Assembly (NCBI GenBank): GCA_051453625.1
Contig: JBOZIK010000001.1
Coordinates: forward strand, 120,442,522 to 120,506,521
Direction: 5' to 3'
DNA from: Welwitschia mirabilis
Taxonomy: Eukaryota > Gnetophyta > Gnetopsida > Welwitschiales
Length of the DNA stretch: 64,000 bases
Shown: positions 1-12,352 of the stretch, one piece after another
Layout of the letters: the number at the start of each line of letters is the position of its first letter
Position numbering within the stretch: position 1 is the stretch's first letter
Notes under the pieces: generated by a model
The model's database searches: none
The model's input: only the letters and a program-made list of their open reading frames with translations
What the model was told of the DNA's origin: nothing
Program-made: the position numbers and the translations under genes

Positions 1-634
1 ATATTTGGTTCTATCCTTATTTTTTTGAGAAATTATGATACCTTAGGATTATAGCATTAAGAGAATGAAACATTTATTTTTCTTTCTTTCAAATAATGTA
101 TTAAATAAAATTTAAGATATAAATGAAATTTGTTTTTTTGTTTTCTTTGATTTTTACTTTTGATTTTATATTGTTATGTTTTTGTCTCTGGTCTTTATTT
201 TTAGTTTTACACAACAAGTGGGGCTCTAGATGTTTAGCTTTTTATCTTTTAGAGAAAGTACATTTTTAATGACTCAGTTGAGATTTTCAATTTGAACACT
301 GGGAAAATATAAAAATGGATGAATATTAAAAATTTACAAGTCATTAAACCTTGAACATGATATAAGAAATTCCTTTAAAAGTCCTCTTGCCATTATCTGA
401 ATTCTCTCTTAGATAATTCTTTTAGTGGATATCATTCTATTACTTGAACATCTTTAACTTGACTTATGTTTTATGTTATGAAGTTACTATGACTAGTAAT
501 TTTTGCTTATGTATTTTAAAGTAATAAGATTAAATTCACCTAATCTCAAGACATTTAAATGTTTATGAACTTCATTTTAAAGGAATATTCTTTTTTTTGT
601 GTTTTCTATTAATGGCGTGAATCGTTAATTGTTT
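1..634. other. Anonymous AT-rich DNA
   Basis: No open frame, RNA gene or recognisable transposon domain could be seen on either strand. The sequence is T-rich on the plus strand with short homopolymers only. Confidence 0.5.
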
Positions 635-734
635 NNNNNNNNNNNNNNNNNNNNNNNNNNNNNNNNNNNNNNNNNNNNNNNNNNNNNNNNNNNNNNNNNN
701 NNNNNNNNNNNNNNNNNNNNNNNNNNNNNNNNNN
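635..734. other. Assembly gap, 100 N, probably overlapping contigs
   Basis: The run is exactly 100 N, the usual placeholder for unknown length. The last 24 bases before it (611-634) and the first 24 after it (735-758) are the same sequence with two differences, so the contig ends may overlap and the gap may be spurious. Confidence 0.8.
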
Positions 735-3700
735 AATGGTGTGAATCTTTAATTGTTTAGGGTTGTTAATCTTTGTTTTTGATATTATTTCTTCACTTTG
801 TCTTTGAGATTGTATGGTTTTATGGGGTTGATATTCAATTAAAAAAAAATTAAGAAGAAGAAGAAGAGAATAAGGATCATGACCTACTATTTCTATGCTA
901 AATACATAGTCACCATGATATTCTATCATATTAGGATAAACTTTCATGGGAGGGACCTTTGACAGTGTTGGGAGTTGTGGGAATTCCCCTCATCATAGAA
1001 AATAATTATCATGTTAAGGATATGAGATCAGTAATGTTGATAATGTCATTAGAGGAATTGATTATTTTCTAGATGTATTAAACTTATAGTATTCTCACAT
1101 GATCATTTCAATTTTAAGGTTTCAGATGGGTTTTCAAATGTAAGTAGGTAAGTCCATCTCTAAGCAACTTTTGATCTTATCATTAATTAATTTAAAACAT
1201 TAATTACTTAGCATAATCATAGTCAATGCCTATTCAAATAATGCTTTATGAAGTTTTTACATTATATCATGCTTCATTAATTATGTGATTTTATGATTTC
1301 TTCCATGGGGATGTCCTAGATTTGAATTTAGGATGGGTATACAATCTTCTTCATGTTTTTAGTATCCATTTTCACTTTGCTTTATTATGTGTTTTATTTG
1401 GTATTTCAAAGTTATTTTGGTACTTTTTCATCACAAATACCTAGGACTTTATCATTTAGTAGTTTTTTTATTGAATTTTATTTTCACTTGTAGGTTTTCT
1501 TTATAGGAGTTGATTTTATTTTAGCATACTATGTTCCTTTAGTTTAAGATGATAATCTTTCCTATATATTTTCTAGTTTCTTTTTGACTTTAGTTCTTTA
1601 ATTTTCTTTTTATGTTTTAATACATGTAAGGATTGTGAGATCATAAAACATTTCATAATCTTCCTTAGCTTGATGCATTATCATTAATACCTTTTTTTTT
1701 TGCTTTGAGTTCTTTCCAAATTTACCTCCTTTATCATGCCTCATTCATCATTATTCTTAAACCATTTTTCAACTTTTGAAATTTTTAATAAATTTTTGCA
1801 AACGTTTGAATTCTATTCAAGTTTAACTTATAATGCTAATACTTGCATTTTTTCTACACTTTTGAAAGCCCTATTGTCCACCTAGTCATCTAGACGACAT
1901 GGTGGATAATGCATATTATTTTTAAAGCAACATCATTTTTTATGTTTTATCTTCTTCTATCTTCTTCTGACCTTATTTCACACTAAGACCTCCTCTAAAG
2001 CCCATCTATTTTACTTACTTTTACTTAACTTTCATATTCATCTTTTTATTTCTTATGATAATACAATACGAGACATATTGATTCAGACATATATTTTGAG
2101 ATATTTTTAGAAAAACATTTAAAATTTATATATGATTTCTGAATTTTCATTATACATATTTACAATGTACTAATTTGATTATGATTTCCTATTATTTGAA
2201 TGTTATGAATTATGGATATAATTTAGTAAAACCATGTGCTTAATAGTAGAATACTTATAGTTTGTTTTTTCTTGCAAGGTCGATCAAGGAAATTCATGAG
2301 GCTATGAATGAAAATAATAATATTATAATTATTTTAAATGTATTTACCATTGTGGATTGTCCTAAAAAACTAATGTTTCATTCATGAATATCACTTTTTG
2401 AGTTATTACATTTTTGGATTAAACATGCACGTCATTTATTTAAGTGATTATGATTATATCTCATGATGATTATTTTTGTTATTATAATTAATATCTAGTT
2501 TTTTTATGTGCTATTTAAGTGGATGGCTAATGCACTAGTAAGTGTTTTAATCTTATTTTTTGATAATCATGCTTGCAAGCATTTGATTTTATAGTTAGAT
2601 TTTTAAAGTTTGTCATTCCCATAATCATATGGATGACATACTAGATGAAAACATGACCACATTATCACTAAGGTAAAATACTTAGTTTATTTGATTTTGA
2701 GATTTGATCCTGCATAATGGATTTTCTAAACTTGTTTTACATATCCCTCATTAATGTGTCATGTCCAAACATTCATGATTTAGAGCTTAGCCTAAAAGTT
2801 TAATTTAGAATAAATTTTATTATTATAGAGCCTCAAGCAACTCTAATTATTGCATGTATTTATTTTCTATGTAAGTGATGTAATTTTATCATGAAAATTT
2901 TGTGTTGTAATCCCTCATATTTTGTAGTAGTCATGATATTGCCTTTGCTAGAAATTCTTAGTGATCTAATTATCATTCTTTCCTAGTTAAATTATTGTAA
3001 TTATTGCATTTATATCTATTTAAACTAAAAACCAGTTTAAATATGTTTTTAAAAATTACTTCTTGTTGTAATAATTGCATGACCAACATTTTTATTGATA
3101 AGATATTAATGCACCCGGTGGCCTGATAAGAAATTGAATAAGGGGGTTACAGAATCCCTACCACTTTTGACATCATAACCATCCTCATTTATGATGGTTT
3201 CTTTTCATATCCTCATGTCCTTTTGTATTACACATCCTCAATTATAATTAAGACTCTCTTTTCCTCTCATTTAATATCTTAAAAAGCCTTCACTACTTAA
3301 CCTTGAAGCTTGGATAAGCCTTGAAATCTTGGAGCCTTAAAATCTTTAAAGTCTTTAAATATTCATTTTTATTAGGGTATAGTTTTATGGTTTTCATTTT
3401 ATTCTTGTACAGTTTTGGTTTTTCATTTATTTTCTTAAATGATCCTAAACTTTTGCATTTCAAATAGATTTTATTTTTGAATGATTTCAATATTTGTATA
3501 ATTCTTATAAGACTATTCTTTCATATCAATGAGTTTAAATGATCTGTTTAGACTATATGCACCTTACTCCATCTTGTTTAAGTCTTACAACAAGTTGTTG
3601 ATTTGACTTGTTTTGGTTATTAAACTTGGCTGATAATTTTTAAATAAGAAAAGTAAAACTAGCCAAGGTAACCAGTTGTTCAAATTTTATAGAGAGATAC

Positions 3701-3894
3701 TCTTTGAAGAAAGTCCTAATGCCATAGGACCGACCTTCCAAGATGAATAGGAAAAATGTAACCAATTTATCATTTACCCTTTCCAGATTGTATGCAACTA
3801 GATTACTAAATCTATTATCAAGTAACAATAAAAGAAGATAAATTTAAAATGGAGTCTTGATTATTTTTTATTCATTCTTATTATCCCTTATTCA
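735..3894. other. Anonymous AT-rich DNA
   Basis: No coding feature recognised over about 3.1 kb. A short stretch near 1870-1912 carries the TCATCTAGACGACA type of near-palindrome that also recurs in the copia LTR at 62.2-63.5 kb and may be a fragment of that family in the same (minus) orientation. The rest shows neither long open frames nor domain similarity that I can see. Confidence 0.45.
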
Positions 3895-4549
3895 CTTGGG
3901 AACCTCTTATCATTCCATACCGTTCCATGGATCATACTAGGGATTGTGATAATTTCACAATTATCATATCATATTATATGTATAGGCTTAGATACTAGCA
4001 TGAATTTGAGTCATTGAGAAAAAAGTTCTTGTTTTTGATGTCTTGAGATACTTTTGCCCCTTGTTTATGCTTAATGTACTTGTAGGTATAACATGTGAAA
4101 GAGTACCATTATTGTAAAATTTCTATGAATGTTTTATAAACATTGTACTTCTCCTTTTAGCCCATGATACTNNNNNNNNNNNNNNNNNNNNNNNNNNNNN
4201 NNNNNNNNNNNNNNNNNNNNNNNNNNNNNNNNNNNNNNNNNNNNNNNNNNNNNNNNNNNNNNNNNNNNNNNCTTGGGAACCTCTTATCATTCCATACTGT
4301 TCCATGGATCATACTAGGGATTGTGATAATTTCATAATTATCATATCATATTATATGTGCAGGCTTAGATACTAGCATGAATTTGAGTCATTGAGAAAAA
4401 AGTTCTTGTTGTTGATGTCTTGAGATACTTTTGCCCCTTTTTTTATGCTTAGTGTACTTGTAGTTGTAACATGTGAAATAGTACCATTATTGTAAAATTT
4501 CTATGAATGTTTTATAAACATTGTACTTCTTATTTTAGCCCATGATACT
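3895..4549. repeat. 277-bp direct duplication around a gap
   Basis: Positions 3895-4171 and 4272-4549 are the same sequence, almost without indels and differing at only a few bases, and are separated only by the 100-N gap. The left copy stops exactly where the gap starts and the right copy begins exactly where it ends. This is the signature of two haplotype contigs laid end to end rather than merged. Confidence 0.85.
4172..4271. other. Assembly gap, 100 N (likely false)
   Basis: A 100-N placeholder lying between the two copies of the 277-bp duplication; see the duplication entry. Confidence 0.9.
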
Positions 4550-4617
4550 ATTTTAAACTTAACTTATTCTTTATCATGTTATTATCATGCTATAATTTCC
4601 TCTTTATAATTTCATTT

Positions 4618-4629
4618 TGGTATTAGATC
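4618..4629 (+). other. Primer-binding-site-like sequence (tRNA-iMet type)
   Basis: TGGTATTAGATC is close to the plant consensus TGGTATCAGAGC, complementary to the 3' end of initiator tRNA-Met, which primes many copia and gypsy elements. The duplicated sequence before it could be the end of an LTR, but no gag follows, so this is weak. Confidence 0.25.
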
Positions 4630-4833
4630 GAGATTTTAATTAAAATATGATAAAATTATAATTTAATGCATAGTCATGATGAGAAACATTAAAAATATTT
4701 TATTAAATAACATTTATAGTTTTTGGATTAGAAAAACTAGGATGTTACATAATGTTTATCTTAGTTAATTTAGCTTGTAACTATAGTTATTTACTTACTT
4801 TGTCAAGAACTAACAAGGCTAATTAAGGAACTA

Positions 4834-6110
4834 TGTTGTAATAACAACTTTTATGTTTTTAATGTAGTATTTTAAGTAGTTTTGTATGACATTTAGATAG
4901 GTTTAAGTAAAAAAAATAATAATTATTAAAAGTCAAGAAGAAAATCATGGAACCATGGAATCATAACACATTTGAAGGTATTTTGAATGATTTTTGATAC
5001 TTTAAATTCTAAGGAGGAATATATGATCTTTAAGGTCAATTTGGCTTGATTGAAAAACTTCAAAAAACTATCATTCCCTTCATCATCTAAACGAAAGTAT
5101 AAATGATAAAACTTGTAAGTTAACAAGAATTCTAACTAGAATGGTAATGGAAACTAATATGAAACCTCTTTTATTATGGCATTTTCTCCACCATCATTTG
5201 AATGACAGTCAGGATGGCATTTAATTTTAGCCAATGTACTAAACATCACCTAACTTTTATAATGTGCCATGCACCTTCTATTTGTCATTATGATTTTTGT
5301 TACATCTATTAGATTTTTTATTTATAGCATGTGTTATTGTAATAAATACCTCCTTTTTCCTTACTTTGAGTTTATCTTCTTTAGCATGTGAAAATATCAT
5401 AACAAGAGATTAAAGAGTAGGATGTCTATTCATTATTACAAAGAGGGATCTTTCTTAGTGTTGAACTATGTCTCCTTCATTGAGGTGCTGCTACTTTGTA
5501 ACAGGATGTCAGTTCAAAAATAATGAAAATATTCTTTTAGTTTTATTAATGCACATGTCCCTTATGATTTATATTGGTTATAATTCTATGATAGCTTTAT
5601 AGATTTATATAGATCATTAAGGGAAATATTTGTTAAGGTTGAAATTGTTAGTTTAGGATCTGCATTACATTACATTTACATTTCTTAGCTTAATCACTAT
5701 ATGTTTTCTATATCCTATTTAATAGACTTGATAGCTTAGATTAGTTAGGTTTAGTAATAGTTTCCTTGATCGATATAAGTTATGCAAGGCTGATATTTAT
5801 GATAAGAAGATTTGGTAGTTGGATAGATATTACATTTAGAGTAGATTTCATTTTCATTACATTAGTGTATTTCCTTTGAAATTTTTTATTACATTATACT
5901 TTTCATTTTGAACCTAAAATAAAAACATTAAAAAAATACTTTGCTGAAATCAATTCTCTAACTTTGAGACCAATGCCTTTAATAGATTATAACATTCAAG
6001 TTAACTCTCATCTATACGAGTGTGCATGCGGTATAAATATTTGTGACTAACAGGATTTAAATAGGGATGAAAACCGTTGCATAAATATGCATTATAACAT
6101 ACTTGTTACA
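4834..6110 (+). mobile_element. Copia-family LTR, isolated copy
   Basis: This block is similar, in inverse orientation, to 63495-62225, which lies directly downstream of a copia RNase H and is therefore an LTR. Matching landmarks in order are the TATTTTAAG start region (about 4862), an ATGACAGTCAGGA segment (about 5205), a TTCATTGAG...CTACTTTGTAA segment (about 5478-5500), TTTGTTAAGGTTGA (about 5630), an AAATCAATTCT segment (about 5950) and GGATTTAAAT (about 6053). No copia coding sequence is seen next to it, so it is probably a solo LTR or a fragment. Exact ends are uncertain because the similarity continues slightly past the likely TG...CA boundaries. Confidence 0.65.
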
Positions 6111-6151
6111 AAAGATTTCACTAGAAGAGAAATGTGGAGTATAAGAAAAAG

Positions 6152-7535
6152 AAGGAGGAGGAGGATGAAAGATATATTCACTAAGTCCTTTACCTTTATA
6201 ATGAGTTATTAAAGATACATAAAACTTGATGTAAAGAGGAATAGTATGAACAATAGATGGGAAATTGAAAATGAAATCCAATGTGTATGAGAATGGATTA
6301 TCAAGAGGTCTTTATCATTAAATGAATCATTATTTTAAAATTCCAACACTTGTTTGAATAGTGAAAAAATGTATTGGCCTTCTTCAACAATGAGTTTTAA
6401 TCTCTAATTTCTACACTTGTTAAGTATAAGGGAGCATACATATTCAAAAGTGAATCAAATATTCCTTCATAAATGAAGGACCCTTCTACAACTCATTTTT
6501 CTTAGAACACCAGCAGTAGAATAGAAAATAAATAAAAGAAATGTAGAGAGAAGGAGAGGAAAAGTAAAAGAATTCTATATTATCATGAAGGGATAAGAAA
6601 ATGGAGAAACATATGAGATGAATTAATGAAAACTAGATTAAAAATACATTATAAAATCTTAGTATAAAGTTTCATAATTCAAAAAAATAAAATAATACAA
6701 AAAATTAAGTACTATATACATGAAAAGCAAAATGAGAAACAACACTAGTAAGAGTAAGTAGTATCACTAACATTTGAAAGTTAGAATACATGTNNNNNNN
6801 NNNNNNNNNNNNNNNNNNNNNNNNNNNNNNNNNNNNNNNNNNNNNNNNNNNNNNNNNNNNNNNNNNNNNNNNNNNNNNNNNNNNNNNNNNNNNAAGGAGA
6901 AGGAGGATGAAAGATATATTCACTAAGTCCTTTACCATTATAATGAGTTATTAAAGATACATAACCCTTGATGTAAAGAGGAATAGAATGAACAATATAT
7001 GGGAAATTGAAAATGAAGTCCAATGTGTATGAAAATGGATTATCAAGAGAACTTTATCATCAAATGAATCATTATTTTAAAATTCCAACACTTGTTTGGA
7101 TAGTGAAAAAATGTATTGGCCTTCTTCAACAATGAGTTTCAATCTCTAGTTTCTACCCTTGTTAAGTATAAGGGAGCATACATATTCAAAAGTAAACCAA
7201 ATATTCCTTCATAAATGAAGGCCCCTTCTACAACTCATGTTTCTTAGAACATCAGCAGTAGAATAGAAAAGAAATAAAAGAAGTGTAGAGAGAAGGAGAG
7301 GAAAACTAAAAGAATTCTATGTTATCATGAAGGAATAAGAAAATGGAGAAACATATGAGATGAATTAATGAAAACTAGATTAAACATACATTATAAAATC
7401 TTAGTCTAAAGTTTCATAATTCAAAAAAATAAAATAATACAAAAATTTAAGGACTAGATACATGAAAAGCAAAATGAGAAACAACACTAGTGAGAGTAAG
7501 TAGTATCACTAACATTTGAAAGTTAGAATACATGT
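6152..7535. repeat. 642-bp direct duplication around a gap
   Basis: Positions 6152-6793 and 6894-7535 are the same sequence. Both copies are exactly 642 bp, so they differ by substitutions only, about 3% by eye. They meet the gap at precisely complementary ends. Allelic contigs placed in series explain this better than a real tandem duplication, which at the age of other repeats here would have gained indels. Confidence 0.88.
6794..6893. other. Assembly gap, 100 N (likely false)
   Basis: Placeholder gap between the two equal-length 642-bp copies; see the duplication entry. Confidence 0.9.
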
Positions 7536-8159
7536 GTGTTAGTTATAAGAATAAGAGTAGCATAGAAAGAGGAAAACATAATTAGCTAGAGTGAATTCAT
7601 ATGTTAGGACTTGGAGTTTTTTATAGATAAGAAAGAATAATAATCATAGGATTACTTAAACTCATTAATGATTAGGATGAAAGGATCATGTACTAAAAAA
7701 AGTAGTCTTTCCATAGTAAGCACAAGTTTGTTTTTTTTAAGGTGTGTTTTCTCATATAGTTGGATGCTAAAAAAGGGTGATGCAAATGGGTGAAAAATGT
7801 ATAATAAAAATGGAAATAAAATTAAATCATAAACCTTATGAATATAAAAGATAGAATTTCTAGGTTGATGGATTTTTAATTAAAATTTTTGGAAATTCTG
7901 TTTTTCTATTTAGTGAATTAAAATGCCATATAGCTAATGTTTCCATGAAGTAAACTCATAGAAATTAAAGAATTAGTAAGGAAATTTCAAATACAAATGT
8001 TAAAAAAATCATAACATAAGAAAATATCCAATTTCCACATTTTCTTTCCCAATTTTACATTTCTAGAATATTTTGTATTTCTTACTTTAAGCATTTAAAT
8101 GATACTTAGCATCCATTGTTTTAAAATTTTATTCTAATGAAGTTAAGCATGATGTTCCT
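7536..8159. other. Anonymous AT-rich DNA
   Basis: Nothing recognisable; no open frame of note on either strand. Confidence 0.45.
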
Positions 8160-8560
8160 AATGAAATTAGTGTTACATTATTATCAAGCATCTATATCCC
8201 TAATGTACTTGATTATGTTATAAGTAGACCATTAGAGCTTCATTACTAATAAGCATTTATAGATTCAATGTAGTTAATTAAACTAATAAACTGATCAAAG
8301 ATAAAAATGTACTTTTGGATAAGAGATATTTTCTTTTGATTTTTATTCTTATATTTATCATTTGTTTGATGCACATAGGAGGGGTCATTGGCTCATTAGT
8401 GTAATTAATAAATATATTATTTTCATAAAGTGCTTGAAAATAAAAAGAGTATGCTATAAAACTAGATTCCATCTTTTTTATACATATTTTATAAAATCAA
8501 AAACCTTAAGTGAAACTAACATTTACAAGATAATTCAAAATAAGTATAAATTTATCTCAA
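8160..8560 (-). repeat. Dispersed repeat shared with 58.34-58.77 kb
   Basis: The reverse complement of this stretch matches 58340-58770 on the plus strand with substantial divergence. The best conserved stretch (plus strand here) is GGTCATTGGCTCATTAG near 8384-8400; others are TAGATTCCA (8464-8472) and CCTTAAGTGA (8504-8513). In both places it lies downstream of a gypsy-type primer binding site, 3.3-3.8 kb away and in the same relative orientation. It may thus be part of one gypsy family's distal region, or an unrelated short element inserted in both. The 90-residue open frame across it (8362-8634, plus) shows no known domain and runs against that orientation, so I do not call it a gene. Confidence 0.55.
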
Positions 8561-8869
8561 ACAATACAAGTGTTCTTAAATTCTATGAAACATGTAATGA
8601 TAAAATGATCAATTATTGGTGGACTATTTCTTAACAACCATGAACCAAGATCCTTAAGTATTATGAACTCACGTATTTATGGAAAAGGTAAATCATTCAT
8701 GTGCTTAAGGGGATGGTAATGTTTAAGATTATTTGTAAAGAAAACATCCTTGAGTATCATTTGGTTTTCTTTGTATTGTCTTACTTAGTCAAAGGTATAA
8801 CCACAATGAGGTTTTTCAATTATATGCAAAGAGGAAGACTTAAAAAAATTGTGATCATGTGGCTCATAC

Positions 8870-9570
8870 TAAAGGAAATTATGATTCAAAAAAGGCATAG
8901 GAATGATAATATTTCCAAGATATAACTCTCTACATAATTGTAAGAATTGAGAAAGAACATATGAAGTGCAAATAGTAGAGTCTAAGCATTTAACATTAGA
9001 TGAACTCCAATCTATAAAATGTTCATGATCTTCTAATAATTCATCAAATGATAAGCCCAAAGCATTAAAAGGATTATTATATGGATGAGAAAAAAAGGCA
9101 TTTCACTCACAAGAAGAAGATTTAAGATCATGAATTTTATTAACAAAGTCAATCTTATTAATGTCCTTAGTAATTTAATGATATTAAAAATGTTCTAGTC
9201 CACTATATTCATTAGACCTTTTTTTTAACCAATAAGATCATTATATTTCATGAAGAAAGGCCTATCAAAAGAACAGAAATTGAGTTATGTCTTGTTGCTT
9301 TCATTTCTAACATAATGAAGTATATGAAAAATAAAAATTATCTACTTAAACAATGATGTCTTCTACTATTTATAGTGGTGAATTTAATGAGTTATTAACT
9401 AATTGAAATTGGAATTTTATTTGTTTAAGATTATTAAAAGTAATTTTTTTATAAATATAATGATTTAAGATATTGACACTTACTTCAAGGTCTAGCAGGG
9501 CTTGTCTAAGGTGCTTTTCTCCAAGTGTACTAAGTATTGTTAGGAAATCAAGATCTTTATAATTTAGTGA
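8870..9570 (-). pseudogene. Ty3/gypsy (Athila/Tat-type) protease remnant
   Basis: Retroviral-type aspartic protease region of a gypsy polyprotein, read on the minus strand from about 9565 downwards. The translation KDLDFLTILSTLG then QALLDLEVSVNIL lines up with the family pattern of a Lys-Asp-Pro-Gly-Ser-Phe lead-in followed by ALLDLGASVNLM. The catalytic DLGAS motif reads DLEVS, so Gly-Ala is lost. Further on (about 9370-9260) IVEDIIV and VDNFYF match the conserved EDVLVKVDKFxFPADF segment. A 63-residue stop-free stretch follows to 8869 but has no clear match. Stops and shifts make it non-functional. It continues the gag remnant immediately upstream on the same strand; no RT was found below it. 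Confidence 0.75.
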
Positions 9571-9989
9571 AGTATAATTTTGGATTATTCCACTTATATA
9601 TTAATCTAGAAATGCTTATTTCTTAACATATAGCATCCTTGTAATGATTCACATCTCCTTGAGAAATTTTGCATAAAATAATACTTGTCTAATGATCTTC
9701 AAAAGAGGCATGCTAATTTTAACTTCCTTAAAAATCTCCAGGGCCTCTAACTATTTTTCATAATATTTGCATTTTTAAGTTGTTATATAAATGATAGAGG
9801 TTCTTAGTGAATGCGTATGGGTTTTTCTATGTTCTCTTCTATTTTCTTTTTATCATTGGTTTGCATAGGTATTGATTCCTCATAAGTTTTATTTTTCTAT
9901 AGTTCTTTCTCTTTTCGTTCCACTTTTAAGATGGATAGCTTTGGTTTCTTTAATGTGATTAGGTTCTAATACTTTTAAACTTTTAAATC

Positions 9990-11190
9990 CTCTTAGGTCT
10001 GATTTTTGACTCATTGGAAATTTATTAAGCACTTAATGATTTAAAAAAGATATTATAAATGCTAGTTTATTATAGTTAATAAAGGTTTCATTTAAGTTTT
10101 TGATTTTCTTGCATTTATAATTCCATGAACTTCTTAAAGGTATCCTCTAATAGGTTTGATAAAGAATATTGATGGTGATTTAAAAACAAAGAACAAAAAT
10201 GGAAAGACGATGAAAAATAATTTCTATGCTAATTTTGCATGAATTTAATTATATTATTGTCCTATGTCTAAGAGAAGTTAGGATGGTTCCTCAACCTAGG
10301 ATTATAAGTATTTAAGAATATTTTTGTGATTCTTCCAATGGTATTCTATGGCATTAATTTATTTATTGACTATGTTTTAAAAAATGTATGAAAGGGTACT
10401 CAATTATTTAATGGAAATCTATAGGAAAGATCAAACACTTAAGTTTGAAGGTTATGGATTTAGGTAGAGAAGTGAGAGATTCTACTCTTGTATAAAGCTC
10501 ACCTATCTAGTTGCCAACATTAAAATTATTGATTACACTAACACACTTGTGGATTTAACCAAATGCTAGGATATGGATAGTGTAGTAGGTTTTTTCCAAT
10601 TTTTAGAGATTTTGACCATAGATTCTAGAAAGTTCCAAAGTTAATCTAATAAAAAAACTAAGAAAACTATTCATACTCATATTTTAAACCAATTATTTAT
10701 TATTTAATGACTATACCTTATAGAAGAAGTTAATAATCCTACTTGGTTTAAATCCATGTTGGGGGCATTTTTATAATATATCTTTAAATCTTTATAATAT
10801 TTTATAAGAATGTTTTAGAGTCTTTTTATTAGTAATTCATAATTTTTCATCTTAAGCATTAGTTTTATGACTTGGGAAAAAATTCGAAATGAAGGCTTTG
10901 TTTAGGTTGGCTTAAGTCCTAGTGAAGAGAGGTTTCATAGTGTATAATATATATTTTGCTTCTTTTAGAAAGAGTAGAAAAAGGATTAATCTAAGAGCAT
11001 CAGTGGTGTTGAAAGGATACAATATGATAGATAACATGCATTGAAATTCTTGTAAGTGTAAATATGGTCTTCTAACTTAAGGCCATGAAAATGTAGGAGG
11101 AACTAGATAATGGATGGCTTAAACATATTCTCTATGATACTATGTTCAATTATATAAGATGTATCTTTAATCATTAAGGTTGTATGTAAT
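9990..11190 (-). pseudogene. Ty3/gypsy (Athila/Tat-type) gag remnant
   Basis: Capsid-type gag of an Athila/Tat-group gypsy element, minus strand. Segments in order: EDHIYTYKNF (about 11090, family EDPxxHLxxF); DALRLILFLLFLKEAKY (about 10990, family DAIRLRLFPFSLRDKA); NKAFISNFFPSHKT (about 10890, family FLxKFFPPSKT); RFKDIL then KCPQHGF (about 10780, family RFKDLLRxCPHHGI); NPRLRNHPNFS (about 10290, family NPGWRNHPNFSW); and a C-terminal IEDTFKKFM...QENQKL stretch near 10110. Several frames must be joined and stops are frequent, so it is dead. It lies between the primer binding site at 12.3 kb and the protease at 9.5 kb in the right order. Confidence 0.85.
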
Positions 11191-12324
11191 CTTTAATATT
11201 TTGCAAGGGGAAGGATTGTTAAGGTAATTTGACTTAGTTTTGGGATATATTTTAACCAGGGTTTTAGGTTAATTATTCATTTATAAAATGGACTTGTAAA
11301 TTTTCTAGAAACTCTTCATTTAAGAAAGGTATGGTATTATAAGAATTATTTTTTTAAAAAGAATAGTACGCATTTAGATTAAGTTGTTTTTATCAATGTT
11401 CTTCATGGAATTATTCATAAGATTGATTTCTAGGAGTTATTTGTTCATCAATATTACTAGTACTAGGGTCCATGCTTTTGGTAGACAGGTTTATAACTAG
11501 GTATCTTTGATCATTTCACATCCAACACATGTAACAAAATATATAATTTTCAGAGGGGAAGGGGAGGAGGATATAGAGAGAGAGAGAGGTTTTAAATGAA
11601 GCCCCAAAGATGAAATGATTTTAAAGGATTAATAAAGGTTTCAAAAAAGTAATAGAGAGAAACTCATAAGAAAGCAAGTGGTGCTAGTCAAATATAGTAG
11701 CAACATCAGTTGTTTGGCCTCTTATGTTCCAAGAAAAGAATAGACTAATTTTTATCATAGTGCAAAATAATTTAAGTTATAGAAAATAGAAAATACATAG
11801 TATATATCAAAACAATAAAGATTTATGAAAAATAAAACCTATCAAGATAAAGCTAAGTATTTTTTTCCTTTTTGAAAACTTTAATAATAAAAAAAAATAC
11901 ACTAAGAACATGAAACTAACTACCAAGTTAAAAATTGTTGAAAAAGAGAAGAAAATAGAAGAATAGTTCCTATGGGTTTTTTTTGTCAATAATTTTTATT
12001 CCTTGTTTGGGTCACAAATCTATAAAACACTTGTTAGACATACAACTACAAAGATTGATGGGGAAGTATATTTACATGAAAGTAAAAAGCTTGATGAAAA
12101 CATAACTAAGCTTATAAAAATGGACCAATATGGATATCACTAGAAGGGAGTAGTATCCACCATACAAAGTATAGAAATGTAAAGACATGTAGAATAGAAA
12201 GTAGAATTACTTTGAATAATATTAGAACAAACTACTACTAGTAAATACAAATGTGAAAAAACTAAAAACTAAACTAAAATTCAAGAAAGAAAAGATTGTG
12301 TATCCCCTATAAAGTTACCATGTC
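11191..12324 (-). other. Untranslated leader of the gypsy element
   Basis: About 1.1 kb between primer binding site and gag with no domain seen. A GA-rich patch (11555-11590) with a short GAGAGAGAG run lies inside it. A leader of this size is ordinary for Athila/Tat elements. Confidence 0.5.
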
Positions 12325-12350
12325 ATGATCTCTAGCAATGATGTCAAAAT
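12325..12350 (-). other. Primer binding site of the minus-strand gypsy element
   Basis: Read on the minus strand it is TTTTGACATCATTGCTAGAG, a decayed form of the TTTTGGCGCCATTGCCGGGG sequence that many plant Athila/Tat elements use. The changes are mostly G-to-A and C-to-T. The same site is seen in plus orientation at 55008-55026. Confidence 0.7.
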
Positions 12351-12352
12351 GA

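Noticed and set aside
8362-8634. 90-residue plus-strand frame with RGHWLIS, also readable in the copy at 58.4 kb
   Set aside because: The match extends through the flanking non-coding repeat and runs opposite to the element orientation; no domain seen. Kept only as a dispersed repeat.
11205-11230. AAGGGGAAGGAT followed by TGTTAAGG, looking like a plus-strand polypurine tract and LTR start
   Set aside because: It lies at the start of the clear minus-strand gypsy gag region; no plus-strand coding sequence precedes it and no partner LTR was seen.
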